This document shows positions 12,790 through 23,888 of a stretch of DNA of 64,000 bases, piece after piece. Both the position numbers and the translations under genes were made by a program. Source of the stretch: Fomitopsis serialis (taxonomy: Eukaryota > Basidiomycota > Agaricomycetes > Polyporales > Fomitopsidaceae); the NCBI RefSeq assembly GCF_022376445.1, contig NW_025955098.1, positions 48,758-112,757 on the forward strand, given 5' to 3'. Below the pieces are notes generated by a model, which worked only from the letters and a program-made list of their open reading frames with translations, was not told the origin of the DNA and did not search any database. Positions within the stretch are counted from its first letter, which is position 1. Every line of letters starts with the position of its first letter.

Positions 12790-13060
12790 TACTCACATAG
12801 TCATAGTATTCCCCGAAGTGATCCTTATCCAGGCAGAGCACCGTAACGTGGTTGATGTTTGGGGCTATGGGGCACGGTGTTGCGTATCTGCAGTTGGCTT
12901 CAAATCCGTAAAGTGTGTCGTCGGCAATTATGGAGAGAAGACGACTGTCAACGATCGGCGATGCAACCATAGTGAGATGAAACGGGGAGTGAGCAAGTGT
13001 TGGGATGTGTCGAAGAAAGCTTGCGACCACTTTGAAGACATTTGAGTTGCAGATAATCAT
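12790..13060 (-). pseudogene. WPVG-family gene, first exon only (copy A')
   Basis: Reading on the minus strand from 13060, this encodes a segment ending in HVTVLCLDKDHFGEYYDY followed by a gtgagt donor. It corresponds to exon 1 of the gene at 61172-62356. Exons 2 and 3 are missing because the duplicated block ends at 12740, where AT-rich repeat begins. In this copy an ATG at 13060 precedes the family start and adds residues MIICNSNVFK and onward; the other copy has ACG there, so I do not regard it as the real start. Function unknown. A non-functional remnant. Confidence 0.7.
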
Positions 13061-13340
13061 TTATAAGCAAGTTCTCACCTTCAAGCGCCGAAGCCACACA
13101 AGGCGCTCGGCCACATCTCAGGCGCCCAGAAGACCATTGAGATCTTGAGATGTCGCTCCGGTTTGGTGCTTTGATTCACCTGTGCGCCTCTTATGGGCCT
13201 GCCATCTTATGTCTCAGTAGGTTGTTGTTCACCACAAGCATGTAAGATTTCAATGAAAGCAATCAATACAATAGACATTACAAAATCTTAGCTTTCCCCC
13301 CACAAATTGCACCTCTTCCGTCCCTACACCCCTCTCCCAT

Positions 13341-14682
13341 TCAGACTACAACGATGGGGTTCTCCATGTCCAAGCCCAGTTTAATGAGCTTCTCCCAGTG
13401 CACCTCCTTGCCCTCGCCTGCCCGTTGCACCTGACACCCCGGCTGTCCAGGTCGCGGACGCACTGCCACCAGACCCATGGGATCAGGCATCCTCACCACC
13501 TTCCACTCTGCCTCCAGGTATTCGCGAGGCTTGGCAAGTCCTACCGGCCAGATCCAGTCCACTTCAATGAAGTTGCACTTCATCGAGCACATGGGCAGCA
13601 TTGTGAGCACTCTGGCAGCATAGTCCATCACGTACGGTGTCATCGCAATGCTCGAGAGCTTCAGCACCGGGACACTGGTGAGAGGGAGGGGAAGACGAAG
13701 ACAGAAGAATCAGCTCGTCTTTGGCAGACCAAATGTCTCCAGGGCCGGGTCGTAGACGTCGAGGCTTGGGACGGGACAGGGGCCTGATCTTGGTTGTCGT
13801 TTGAACGGGTTCAGACCCAGAACAAGCTGCATTAAGAGGGGCTGAAAGCTTGGCCCTCGTATGATCATTTCCAATCCCGCATTGTTGATCTCCCCCAGGA
13901 GAGGCATGGGGATCAGAACGAACTTTGTCTGTTCGTCACCCACACGTTTGTAAGTAGTATGCAGAGATTAGAAGAGGATTGCCACGCACATCAACGTAGA
14001 TCTGGGCCTCCACCAGTGCTGTCCACCCTTCCGCCCACGCACTGCTTGGGGAGAACAGGGATAAACAAGCCTTGCCCCTGTTGGTCTCTTTCCAAAACTC
14101 GCGCATCATCCCCATGTATACCCATCCGCCAAACCTCGGGGACCGCCTTTGAGTTCCTTCGCACGCTGGAGCATGAAAGCTCTCTCCTGTTCGGACGACT
14201 GGACACGACTGAGCTTCATGGGGCAACGAGAGTTGTTGGGCAATAAGCACTGAAACATGACATCATGTCAGACAGAAGTTGTGTTGATGAGTACAGACTT
14301 AAACCCCCCGATGGGTCAGTACCCCCCAATGGGTCACCTTCCATATCAGGTGATTGTATGACCAAATATGGAAGTCGGTACACCTGTCCGCTGGCACTGC
14401 CTCGGGGATGGCTTGGCGTACCTCCAGATTTGGAAGGTGGCCCCAGGGTGACCCATCGGGGGGTACTGACCCATTGGGGGGTTTAAGTCTGTAGTTTGAA
14501 CTGGTACTCACATAATCAAAGAGCATGCCAAAGTGCGCCTCCTCTAGGCACACCACGGTGACGTGGTCAATCCCACGGCAGACCATGCACTCCTGCAATC
14601 TTGCACAGGCCAGCTCAAATCCAGGTCCATGCTCACTGAGGATGGCAATGAGGTTTCAGTCAACAGGAATCGGGGTCGACAT
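13341..14682 (-). pseudogene. WPVG-family gene, decayed copy B'
   Basis: Three-exon member of an unrecognised family, duplicate of 62727-63868. Exon 1 starts at ATG 14682 (MSTPIP) and contains HVTVVCLEEAHFGMLFDY; exon 2 contains RFGGWVYMG; exon 3 (13341-13925) contains CSMKCNFIEVDWIWPVGLAK. It is broken in at least two places. An in-frame TGA lies at 14656-14658 where the paralogue has CGA, and one G is lost from a G run at about 14147, shifting exon 2. Intron 1 holds a 198-bp MITE. No function can be assigned: I see no signal peptide, membrane segment or known catalytic motif. The pattern of damage fits methylation-driven CpG decay. Confidence 0.75.
14294..14491. mobile_element. 198-bp MITE with TA target duplication
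   Basis: Both ends begin CAGACTTAAACCCCCC followed by two GATGGGTCA/AATGGGTCA-type blocks; the inverted termini extend about 45 bp with only a few mismatches. TA flanks both ends (14292-14293, 14492-14493). The duplicate locus at about 63680 reads gagtagtttg with a single TA and no insert, a clean empty site. TA duplication and CAG-type ends fit the Tc1/mariner superfamily. There is no ORF. It sits in intron 1 of pseudogene B'. Confidence 0.88.
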
Positions 14683-14971
14683 AGCGTGATGGAGGTTGAG
14701 TTGAGAGATGTCTGAGAGTGATGTCAAGGCCTTTGAGTGAATGCCCACCCTTAAGCCCCAATGAGAAACGCACCTGCCTGAGGCTGCCCGGGGATGCCCT
14801 GAGCTGCCCGGTGGGGCCGCTGTCAACGGGGCATATTAGGGCATCCTGGGGCATCCTGGGGCAGCAAAAGTGGACTTTAGGCATATTAGAAATGCCCGGA
14901 GCTGCCCCACAATGCCCAGCAACTTGCGGGCAGCTCTGGGCAGCTCGGTGGTTCGACCCTATGTGCTGCAA

Positions 14972-15118
14972 TATTGCCGTAGCTGCCCCGGCCTGCCCAC
15001 AATATCCCCGTAGCTGCCCACAATATTCCCGTAGCTGCCTGCAATATCGCCGTAGCTGCCTGCAATATTGCTGTAGCTGCCCACAATATCGCCATAGCTG
15101 CCCTCAATATTCCCGTAA
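14972..15118. repeat. About 20-bp minisatellite near the left end of the insertion
   Basis: Seven or so imperfect units of the form CCGTAGCTGCCCACAATATT, preceded at 14775-14960 by more loosely spaced GCTGCCC and GGGGCATC boxes. The array lies within 400 bp of the left terminus and shares GCTGCCC with the right end. In CACTA elements such subterminal repeats bind transposase; that role here is inference. Confidence 0.8.
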
Positions 15119-15905
15119 AATGCTCGTAAAATTGCTACATCTGCCCTAATCTGCCCTCTATTGTACACGCCTATTTGCCAGTCTAACCCAAGTACTGTCC
15201 AAAACACTTACAAAAGTGCAGTAACCACTGATAGTTCTACTTCGCATTCCTCTTCGCCTTCGGTGGTTTCGCTGACTTCGCTGACTTCATAGGCTTTTCT
15301 GGCTTTGCAGCATCTATGATTCAAAGGCACCATCAGTTTTATGAGACGATTTGTGTGTCAAATCAATCTACATACTCATGATTGATTTGAAGTCGGGCAC
15401 ATCAAGTGATTTCTTCCCCGATGCGCGCTATTCGGTAGGTAATGAGATTGTGCGAGTTATCAAAAGACAGGTTCGTGGGCGTACCAGATTTTGAGCTTCC
15501 TGTTCATACGGCTGGGATGGTCACGGAGCATGATCTCAGCTCATGTTGCAATCAGACGGGATCAAGCAAACAATTCATACCTTCTTTGCTTCATTCAACA
15601 GGCTATCAAAATGCTTCTTGAAATCGTCAGTCATCTTGAAGAGGTTCGTGTTGCCTTCTGCGAGCTTCCATTGTGATCCGTATATATTCCTGCACCGTGA
15701 CGAGAAGTGAGATCAGGACTGCAACAGGCACACAATTATGATGGAATGAGGTACTTCGCATTTACAGCCGTACCAGGCATATACACCCGTGATTTGCTGT
15801 GCAGTCCTGTGCTCTCTTCTGCAGTGCAGACGGCCTCGGCTTGCTCGCTATGAGCGGCCACATCGGCATGGTCGGTGTATGACGATTGATCTGGCCCAGA
15901 TTGGA
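15119..15905. other. Unassigned sequence inside the insertion
   Basis: There is no convincing reading frame. It may hold the 3' exons or untranslated part of the minus-strand gene that starts at 17905. A short direct cttcgctgacttc repetition occurs at 15270-15290. Confidence 0.4.
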
Positions 15906-17905
15906 TCACTGTTGCATCTGGGATTTCATAAGCAAAGTCGAGGGAGTATCACGAAGCGGTACACTTTGCGTACCATGAGCAGCTGTCCCGACGGAGTCTG
16001 CATCGGCGGACACGGTATTGGCCTGGCGCCCACTAGAGCCTGACTCGGGAATCTCCAAAGTTGTCGTGTCAGTGGGGTGGGCATCATCAGACGGTGGAAT
16101 GATCTGTGGCACCACAGGCAAAGGGGCTGTGCATACTAGTACTTAGAAATGTCTGCAATAATGGGACTGATTAACACGTACAATGTGACGGCGCAGTAAC
16201 ATCAGGGCTAATCTGAGAAGTCCCTGCCTGAGAGGCAGTGTTCGATGGACCTACTGAGAGTAAGTGTCACAACTACAATATCAGCGAAAATACCATACCA
16301 GGAGTACAGTTTATTGTGACTGTCTTGAGAGGATTTGGTGAGGTGGCGTCGCCCGAATTGTCAAACACGTGCACTGCAGGTATTTTGTGCTCACTTCGAG
16401 GATGGAATACAGTACAAGATGATCACTCACAGGGCACTGGCAAATTTCTTTCGCGGCCACTGTTTCTTTTGCTGTGGTTGCTTCGGCAATGATTGCGGAG
16501 TAATGTGAGGAGAGGGAGCTGCACGGCGCTTTCCCAAGGTGGTGTCCACATCTGCATGGGGCGATACTGGACTTGCAGCCTGAGCTGACGTTGGGCGAGG
16601 ACTCGGTGTCATACTTTGTGATGTAGAGGCTCCATCCACAACACGATTTGTTTGGCTCAGGCAGGAGACTTCGCTTCGTGTTTGGAGTATACCTGCACCC
16701 ACTCCATGTCAGCAGTCTTTCTCGACACACTTAGAAGATCACACTAGATGCACGCTCGTGCTTCACCTGCGCCTGCTCTTCCTTCAGCTTGCGTTTCCTG
16801 AACCAAGACGGATACAACTTGATCGGGAAGTAGTCGCTCTTCCAATTTGCAGCACAGAGGCGAAGTTGCTCGAACTGCGCCTCTAGCTCATTGCGAAATG
16901 TGATACGAACATCATGATGAATACCCGGTCCCAGGTCGCAGGAGCAGTATCGGTTTGAAACATTGTCTCGAAAAAGCTGCACACAAAAGAGGTGATTTTC
17001 TTGATACGGTCGCGGCCAATGAAGGTCCCATCCTCGTCTTCAACGAAGAGCCAGTTCTTCAAGTTGTCGTCTTCGTCTTTATCAATTGCACGGCCTGATG
17101 GCCTCGTAGAGATTTGCTTCTGCGCTCGCTGTGAGTCCCAATCCGCTCGATGCCAGTACTTGATGCTAGGATATTCTTCCCGTCTGAGTGGCACACGTGT
17201 TTGCATGTTGAGGCGAAGCGGGATGATCACTGATGCAGATGCATGACTTGATGTCCGACAAGAGACACTGCAGGTGTGCTTGCAACTGCAGACCTATATG
17301 GGATCACAGATTGATCAGATATGCCGTGTGATTGTAAACTGGGGAATCAAACTCGTGTTACCGAATCCATCTTCTGGAGCATGTTGTGGTAGAAATGGCT
17401 GGGCATAGTGGTTTCGATTTAATACAGGGGATTAAATCGTAGAATCATTACTCACGAGAACTCTGCAATCTGGCTCTGGAGTCGCTGGTTGTCTTTCTCA
17501 AGCTGCTGGTTCAAGGTCGACAGCTCAACATATGCATGATTTCCCGCGCATGTCAATTCACTGTGGGTAGCATTTGCGAGCATCCGAAGAAGATCTGGAC
17601 GCTGTCAGTATGATGGGTGAGCGTATATGCATGTGTCCGGCTGAACAGGATCTTGCGCTGGAGGTATTCAGTGTATCTTCATAAAGCGTGGCATCAGCTG
17701 CATTACTGAGCTGTTCAAACGGTGTCAGAGTGCTGCTCCTCGAGGTCTTAGGTGTAATTCTCATGTGAGAGTGTGTTGTGCGGGGCTGAAACGGTGGACC
17801 AAGCGAGTGACCGCACATGTCGGGTGTCTGCGCATACTGCGAAGACGAAGCTCGGTGTTGGTGGGGGAAGGTAAAATTTGGGAATCCTTGTGAGTTTTCG
17901 TCCAT
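15906..17905 (-). CDS. Multi-exon coiled-coil protein of unknown function (transposon cargo)
   Basis: I start it at the ATG at 17905 (MDENSQGFPNF). Minus-strand exons join through short introns: a Ser/Thr-rich N-terminus, a heptad-type coiled coil (STLNQQLEKDNQRLQSQIAE, coded at about 17455-17520), a central acidic and basic region (17230-16990, with NWLFVEDEDGTFIGRDRIKK), then a conserved-looking block (LRLCAANWKSDYFPIKLYPS, about 16800-16870) and a Pro/Ser-rich tail. The central pattern of an EDEDGT motif, then a CAxNWK..YPSW motif, is one I associate with uncharacterised proteins common in basidiomycete transposon-rich regions. No catalytic motif is visible. Exon borders after 16427 are uncertain. 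A plus-strand ORF starts 182 bp away, suggesting a shared bidirectional promoter. Confidence 0.55.
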
Positions 17906-18086
17906 GCTAGTGATTCTACAAAAGCGGCGACAGAGTGGTTCGCGGTCAAGATGCTCCTGGCGGATGAGAGTGACGCCGCGCACGAGCAGATTTGGTAATG
18001 TCATGTGATGCGTCAAGACGATCGTCCTCAAATTACTTGCAGCTCCGAGTCTGCAAGCATCTCTGTGCTCTTGAACCTATTGGGCA

Positions 18087-18506
18087 ATGTCATTCGGCTT
18101 TGGAAGACCTCTGGAACTGAAAAAATTCGATGATACTACCACGGGAATCCAAGAGGAGCTCGCGGCTTTAGCGCAAAATATGAAGTCTCTGCGAAATGAC
18201 CTATGGGATCTTCCTGGACCAGACAGCGACTCTACCGACCCGGACACAATCTCACCTGGACGCGGTCTCGCGTTGCTCACTCTTCGTGACCTAGTCCAAA
18301 TCTTGTACTATTCTTGCGACCTCGCTGGCAAGCTCTTGAGAACACTAGATGCTGATGACCCGACACAATTCTTGAAGCCGATCTACGAGAATACTGCAGG
18401 CACCCTTGCCTCAACGCTTGGTCAGCTCAATGATTACGAGCGCAGAATGCATTACCTGGAGCGGACTGGGGTCGTGGACATCCCTAGAGCCTTCTCCGTT
18501 GGGTGA
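18087..18506 (+). CDS. Small acidic ORF, 139 aa, unknown (transposon cargo)
   Basis: It is an ATG-started open frame beginning MSFGFGRPLELKKFDD, mostly helical in character, with a LTLRDLVQILYYSCDLAGKL stretch in the middle and LGQLNDYERRMHYLER near the end. The gene may continue through introns into 18660-18970, where an open frame with YTELSATQITQIRKMDSA and a His/Cys-containing part follows. It is transcribed away from the coiled-coil gene at 17905. I do not recognise the family; a partner protein of the neighbouring gene is possible but only inferred. Confidence 0.45.
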   Translation: MSFGFGRPLELKKFDDTTTGIQEELAALAQNMKSLRNDLWDLPGPDSDSTDPDTISPGRGLALLTLRDLVQILYYSCDLAGKLLRTLDADDPTQFLKPIYENTAGTLASTLGQLNDYERRMHYLERTGVVDIPRAFSVG

Positions 18507-19074
18507 GGCCTGCATATATCCTACAAAAGTAATAGAAAACTCAATATCGAGTCTGCAGTGCTTACCGCCAGCATCCTGGAGTCTCCTCGAAGGATGGAGT
18601 GGTGCAAGACCGCGAGGTATGTGCCACATATTCTCCAATTGATGTATATGATGACATCACTATTCTAGCCTTTCCCCATGTATACGGAACTGTCTGCGAC
18701 TCAGATAACGCAAATTCGCAAGATGGACTCAGCAAGTCAAGTCAAACGCGCAACAGAGATACACACAGAGCATGTACTCTCTTCACCATCCTACTGCCCG
18801 CATGGCATGATGGTGTGCCCCAACTCGAAAGGCGCATGTCTCCTCCGAAACAGAGGCACTCTTACTTGCACGGCCGACCGTACGAAGGAGAGCCAGCCGT
18901 CGCAAAAGCTTGGACCGAATCAAAGGAGAACACGGACACACTTCGCCGCAGATTGGGACTCCCTGTAGAGATGCAATGAAAGAACTCGCCTTCCTTTATT
19001 TCGGTATCATGAATGGATTGTCTGTAGAAGTGTAATCGCTGCAGATGGCATGTGCAATTGTATTAAGGTACTAT

Positions 19075-19640
19075 TTGAGCACAAACAGAAGCCCTGCGGG
19101 CCCTTGTTACCCGTGCGCACACTCGCCTAGAGGTACGTGAGGAAGTCGGGCACGAGGATGTCCCGGGCCCAAACAAGAGTGCCGCGGTGAGCACGAAGCA
19201 GTCCCGCGGCGTGAAGCGGTTGTACGCGAGCATGCGCACACCCCAAACCACGACGGACGCGAACTGGAGTGTCGTCACGCCGCCGAGGACAGGGTTTGGG
19301 ACTGCATACGCGTGGCGGTCAGTGGGATGTGTGGGTGGAGTGGTGAGGGGACGTACTTGTGAGGAAGACGCCGGAGATCTTGCCGAGGACGCAGAGGATG
19401 AGGAAAAAGCAGGACCACCACCCTGTGTTCCTGTTTGCGCAGCGTGTGACGGCGATGACGCTGTACCCGGATCCTGAACGTCTTCACCCACAAGAACGTG
19501 ATGCCGGGCACGGACACGATTGAGGAGCCGTCAATGCAGCCCGTGGCGCCGGCGACGATGCAGCCGACGGAGAGGCCAACGATGATGGAGATGTTCTTGA
19601 GAAAGGGCAAGCCGAAGAGCTCATCGAGACGAACGAGGGA
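19075..19640 (-). pseudogene. Purine (xanthine/uric acid) permease fragment
   Basis: Minus-strand translation gives FLKNISIIVGLSVGCIVAGA and then FLWVKTF, followed by VIAVTRCANRNTGWWSCFF, LGKISGVFLT, a 55-bp intron (gtacgtcccc to gtatgcag) and IPNPVLGGVTT with LAYNRFTPRD. These match the order of conserved segments in fungal UapA/UapC-type NAT/NCS2 transporters (Xan_ur_permease), which carry purines across the plasma membrane. The stretch between the VKTF and VIAVTRCANR blocks, about 70-80 residues in the family, is missing, and the frame changes at the junction near 19470. N- and C-terminal parts are also absent. A genomic fragment captured by the transposon (the intron is retained, so not through mRNA). 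Not functional. Confidence 0.75.
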
Positions 19641-20112
19641 TGCATAGGTGGTCGCCTGGGCGGATCACGTGGGTGAGTCGGTGGCCAGCTGGCCGAGTAT
19701 ATGAGCACGTACAAGACGGTGCATGCGAGAGGTGTGGGTGGTTTTTGCTTAGGCTCGCGACCTTCTTTGCTTTTGCGTGCTTCCGGTGGTACGCAGAGGA
19801 TGCAGCGTCGATGGCAGAGATTAAGAGTGAGATGGCGAGCCAGCGAGATGGCTGGCGAGGAGGACAGCGAGATGGCGGGGAGCGCACGCGTGCGCGAGAA
19901 GTCGGGTGTGTGAGCACGAAAGGGCAGGTACAAGATAGCGGTAATGTGAGGGCGCGAGAAGGCGGGAAAGTGGTGGGCCAGAGGGGCAAGCAGAGTGCGC
20001 GGACGAACACACAGGCATTTGCGGCATGCAGGCATATGGGTGGGGTGTGCAGACTGGTGGGCAAGGCGCCGTACTCGACCGCGGTGACTAGCATGGGGCC
20101 TGCGCGAGGTGC
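19641..20112. other. GC-rich interval without a supported gene
   Basis: Open frames run on both strands because of composition (repeated gcgag/gagatggc patterns at 19800-19910). No domain is visible in any frame. Confidence 0.45.
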
Positions 20113-23100
20113 CACCATCAACCACATTACTGAGTGGAACTTGACCGTTTCGAACGGTCCACCCGGAGTGCATTTGGCCCGTTTCTAACGGTGTACCCGG
20201 GCTCGGCCGGAGCACTCCAGGTCTACCGTTTGGAGCGGCCGCCGCCAGCAACGAACCGGCCGGAGGAAGGGTGGTGGTTTGGAATGGTCCGGCCGGAGTG
20301 TTGGGTAACGTTCCGGCCGGAGCTCTGGTGAACGTACCGGCCGGAGGCCTTGAGAAATATGGGTTTCCTACGGTCCGGCCGGACTGTTATCCAACGTCCC
20401 GGCCGGAGCTCTGGTCAACGGTCCGGCCGGAGGCCTCGAAAGATTTAGGCTTCCTACGGTCTGGCTGGACACATACCCAACGTTTCGGCCGGACCTTTGA
20501 TCAGTGTTCCAGCCGGAGGCCTCGAAAATTTGGGCTCTCAACGGTCCAGCCGGAGCACTCAGCAATGGTCTGGCCGGAGCACTCAGCAATGGTCCGGCCG
20601 GCGCACTCAGCAATGATCCGGCTGGAGGCCTCCAAAGATTTGGATTCTCAATGTTCCGGCCGGGACCGGGGTTGGTTTCTAACCTTCCGGCCAGACCCCA
20701 GATGAAACAGTCCGGCCAGGCAAAATTCCACCTTCCAAACATCCGGCTGGAAGCCTTGCGGAATCTGGGCTGTAAACAATCCGGCCGGGCTAGTTTGTAA
20801 TCATCCAGCCAGCCGGACCCCAGATGAACAGACCGGCCGGGCTTCTCCAAAACCAGCCAGACCCCTCAGAATTGATCTGCCGGTGATATAACAACAAGAA
20901 TTGTTAACCCCCAAGCTCAGCTGGAAAATGACCAAGGTTGTATCAACCAAGCTCAATATTTAACCACCCACCGAGCTCAGAGTTGAACCACCGAGCCCAG
21001 AGATGAGCCACCAAGCTCGGTATCAAACCACCGAGCTCAATAGTGAGCCACTGAGCACAGTATTGAACCACCGAGGTTAATCAGCTAGGCTCGGTGGCCG
21101 AGAAAAATTGGCCGGGCTCGGCGCAAATGGCCGAGGCTCGGGCCGAGGTTTCGAGCGCCGAGCTCGGTGAAAACCGCCGAGGTCAGTATCAAAGCATTGA
21201 GCTCAGTGTTAAGGGGCCCAGTTAAAGGGCCGAGCTGAGTGTTCAATGACCGAGTTTGTTGTTGAAGCACTGAGCTCGGAAATGGCCGAGGTTAAACCAC
21301 CGAGCTCGGTGAAAAACAGCCGGGCCGTCAGATTGCCATATAAGGAAATTTGGTATCATCTGGTAGCCCTTCATTCACAGAGTACAGTATATGTTCCCTA
21401 GTGTACAGAAATGCCTAGTTAGGTCAGAGAATACAAAATAAAAAATGCTCACAGGCTTCTCTGAGAACATACTATTCAACTCCTGAGGCCAGTTTTCTTT
21501 TCCCACAATGTTTGACTATCTAGAATGTGCTATTTCAATGCACAGACTACATCCCCAACAGGAATAGTCTTATTCTTTGAAGCTGAATGCAGGACAGGAG
21601 ATAAGGGGTATACATGTTGGATAATGATGTTCACTCCCTGCAGCCAATATTCTTTCCAAATAGTGTTTGACTATCTAGAATGATTCATTTCCTCCCAATG
21701 AGTGAGTCCTCCAAAGGAATAGTCTTATTCACACAAGCTGAATGCAGTACAGAGTTAAGGGAATCTGGTCTCATATGAGTATCACTCAATTTGAACAATG
21801 CTGATCATCACTTCTGTATCCATGCATGATATAGCTGAAGAGTCTATACATTGGACAGATGTGTTGCATTTTGCTCTTGCTGGCCTAGGACAGTGCACCG
21901 GCCGGACCGTTTGCTACGAGCAATGGCCGGCCGGACCATTGGCAATGAGCATTGTCCGGCCGGACCATTACCAATGGAGAGATGTTTCTGTGGCCAGTGC
22001 GCATCACAGTTTGATACAGACAATCATTCAAAGCAGGCCCCATCATGACACAATAATGCATGTTCCCCTTAGCTCCATGCTCAGTTCAGCTAGGAAGAAT
22101 AAGACTATTCCTCTTGAGGACTTTGCTGTTCATGTTGGATTAAGCCATTCTGGTTTGTCAAACATTGTGGGCAAAGCATATTGGCTTTACAAAGTAAACA
22201 TAGTTCACATGTATCCCACTCCACCCTTGACACCTTAACTCTGTACTGCATTCAGCTTGTGTGAATAAGACTGTTCCTTTGGAGCACTTACTCCATGTGA
22301 GTAAATGAACCACTCTAGATGGTGAAACCCTATTTGGAAAGAATATTGACTGCAGGAACCAACATTCAAGTCAGACATGCATATCCCATACCTATATGCC
22401 CCTTATCTCTTGTCCTGCATTCAGCTTCAAAGAATAAGACTATTCCTGTTGGGGATGTAGTCTGTGCATTGAAATAGCACATTCTAGATAGTCAAACATT
22501 GTGGGAAAAGAAAACTGGCCTCAGGAGTTGAATAGTATGTTCTCAGAGAAGCCTGTGAGCATTTTTTATTTTGTATTCTCTGACCTAACTAGGCATTTCT
22601 GTACACTAGGGAACATATACTGTACTCTGTGAATGAAGGGCTACCAGATGATACCAAATTTCCTTATATGGCAATCTGACGGCCCGGCTGTTTTTCACCG
22701 AGCTCGGTGGTTTAACCTCGGCCATTTCCGAGCTCAGTGCTTCAACAACAAACTCGGTCATTGAACACTCAGCTCGGCCCTTTAACTGGGCCCCTTAACA
22801 CTGAGCTCAATGCTTTGATACTGACCTCGGCGGTTTTCACCGAGCTCGGCGCTCGAAACCTCGGCCCGAGCCTCGGCCATTTGCGCCGAGCCCGGCCAAT
22901 TTTTCTCGGCCACCGAGCCTAGCTGATTAACCTCGGTGGTTCAATACTGTGCTCAGTGGCTCACTATTGAGCTCGGTGGTTTGATACCGAGCTTGGTGGC
23001 TCATCTCTGGGCTCGGTGGTTCAACTCTGAGCTCGGTGGGTGGTTAAATATTGAGCTTGGTTGATACAACCTTGGTCATTTTCCAGCTGAGCTTGGGGGT

Positions 23101-23888
23101 TAACAATTCTTGTTGTTATATCACCGGCAGATCAATTCTGAGGGGTCTGGCTGGTTTTGGAGAAGCCCGGCCGGTCTGTTCATCTGGGGTCCGGCTGGCT
23201 GGATGATTACAAACTAGCCCGGCCGGATTGTTTACAGCCCAGATTCCGCAAGGCTTCCAGCCGGATGTTTGGAAGGTGGAATTTTGCCTGGCCGGACTGT
23301 TTCATCTGGGGTCTGGCCGGAAGGTTAGAAACCAACCCCGGTCCCGGCCGGAACATTGAGAATCCAAATCTTTGGAGGCCTCCAGCCGGATCATTGCTGA
23401 GTGCGCCGGCCGGACCATTGCTGAGTGCTCCGGCCAGACCATTGCTGAGTGCTCCGGCTGGACCGTTGAGAGCCCAAATTTTCGAGGCCTCCGGCTGGAA
23501 CACTGATCAAAGGTCCGGCCGAAACGTTGGGTATGTGTCCAGCCAGACCGTAGGAAGCCTAAATCTTTCGAGGCCTCCGGCCGGACCGTTGACCAGAGCT
23601 CCGGCCGGGACGTTGGATAACAGTCCGGCCGGACCGTAGGAAACCCATATTTCTCAAGGCCTCCGGCCGGTACGTTCACCAGAGCTCCGGCCGGAACGTT
23701 ACCCAACACTCCGGCCGGACCATTCCAAACCACCACCCTTCCTCCGGCCGGTTCGTTGCTGGCGGCGGCCGCTCCAAACGGTAGACCCGGAGTGCTCCGG
23801 CCGAGCCCGGGTCCACCGTTCGAAACGGGCCAAATGCACTCCGGGTGGACCGTTCGAAATGTGATTTCCCACTCATTAGGCTCCATCA
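20113..23888. mobile_element. E1: 3.7-kb near-perfect palindromic foldback element
   Basis: Position x pairs with 44007 minus x without an indel from 20148-21602 against 22405-23859, about 1.45 kb per arm; a 160-residue reading frame in one arm (20368-20850) is repeated exactly in the other (23157-23639). Less similar pairing continues to about 21770 and 22230, leaving a loop of some 450 bp. Arms are built from arrays of CCGGCCGG boxes about 50 bp apart, then CCGAGCTCGG boxes, then an AT-rich part with a gaatagtcttattc box. The outermost part reads CCGGAGTGCATTTGGCCCGT. The loop and arms carry no gene. Long frames in the arms are shadows of the repeats. The structure fits a non-autonomous foldback transposon. 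Confidence 0.85.

Larger units (their letters stand above)
12740..14757. repeat. 2-kb segmental duplicate of 62127-63950
   Basis: From gcactggaggg onward the sequence aligns almost base for base with 62127-63950, same orientation, ending at acccttaag on both sides. The exceptions are a 198-bp insert at 14294-14491 and a few indels. In the 340 bp from 13360, 12 differences are visible; 11 are CpG in the other copy and TpG or CpA here. The copy at 62-64 kb is therefore closer to the ancestor. Confidence 0.9.

Noticed and set aside
12818..13045. Plus-strand ORF repeated at 62204-62431
   Set aside because: It is the antisense shadow of exon 1 of the WPVG genes, conserved only because the block is duplicated.
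14972..15118. CRISPR-like array
   Set aside because: Units are contiguous without unique spacers; it is a minisatellite in a eukaryotic transposon.
19484..20251. 255-codon minus-strand ORF
   Set aside because: It crosses from the permease fragment into the E1 terminus and has no conserved segment.
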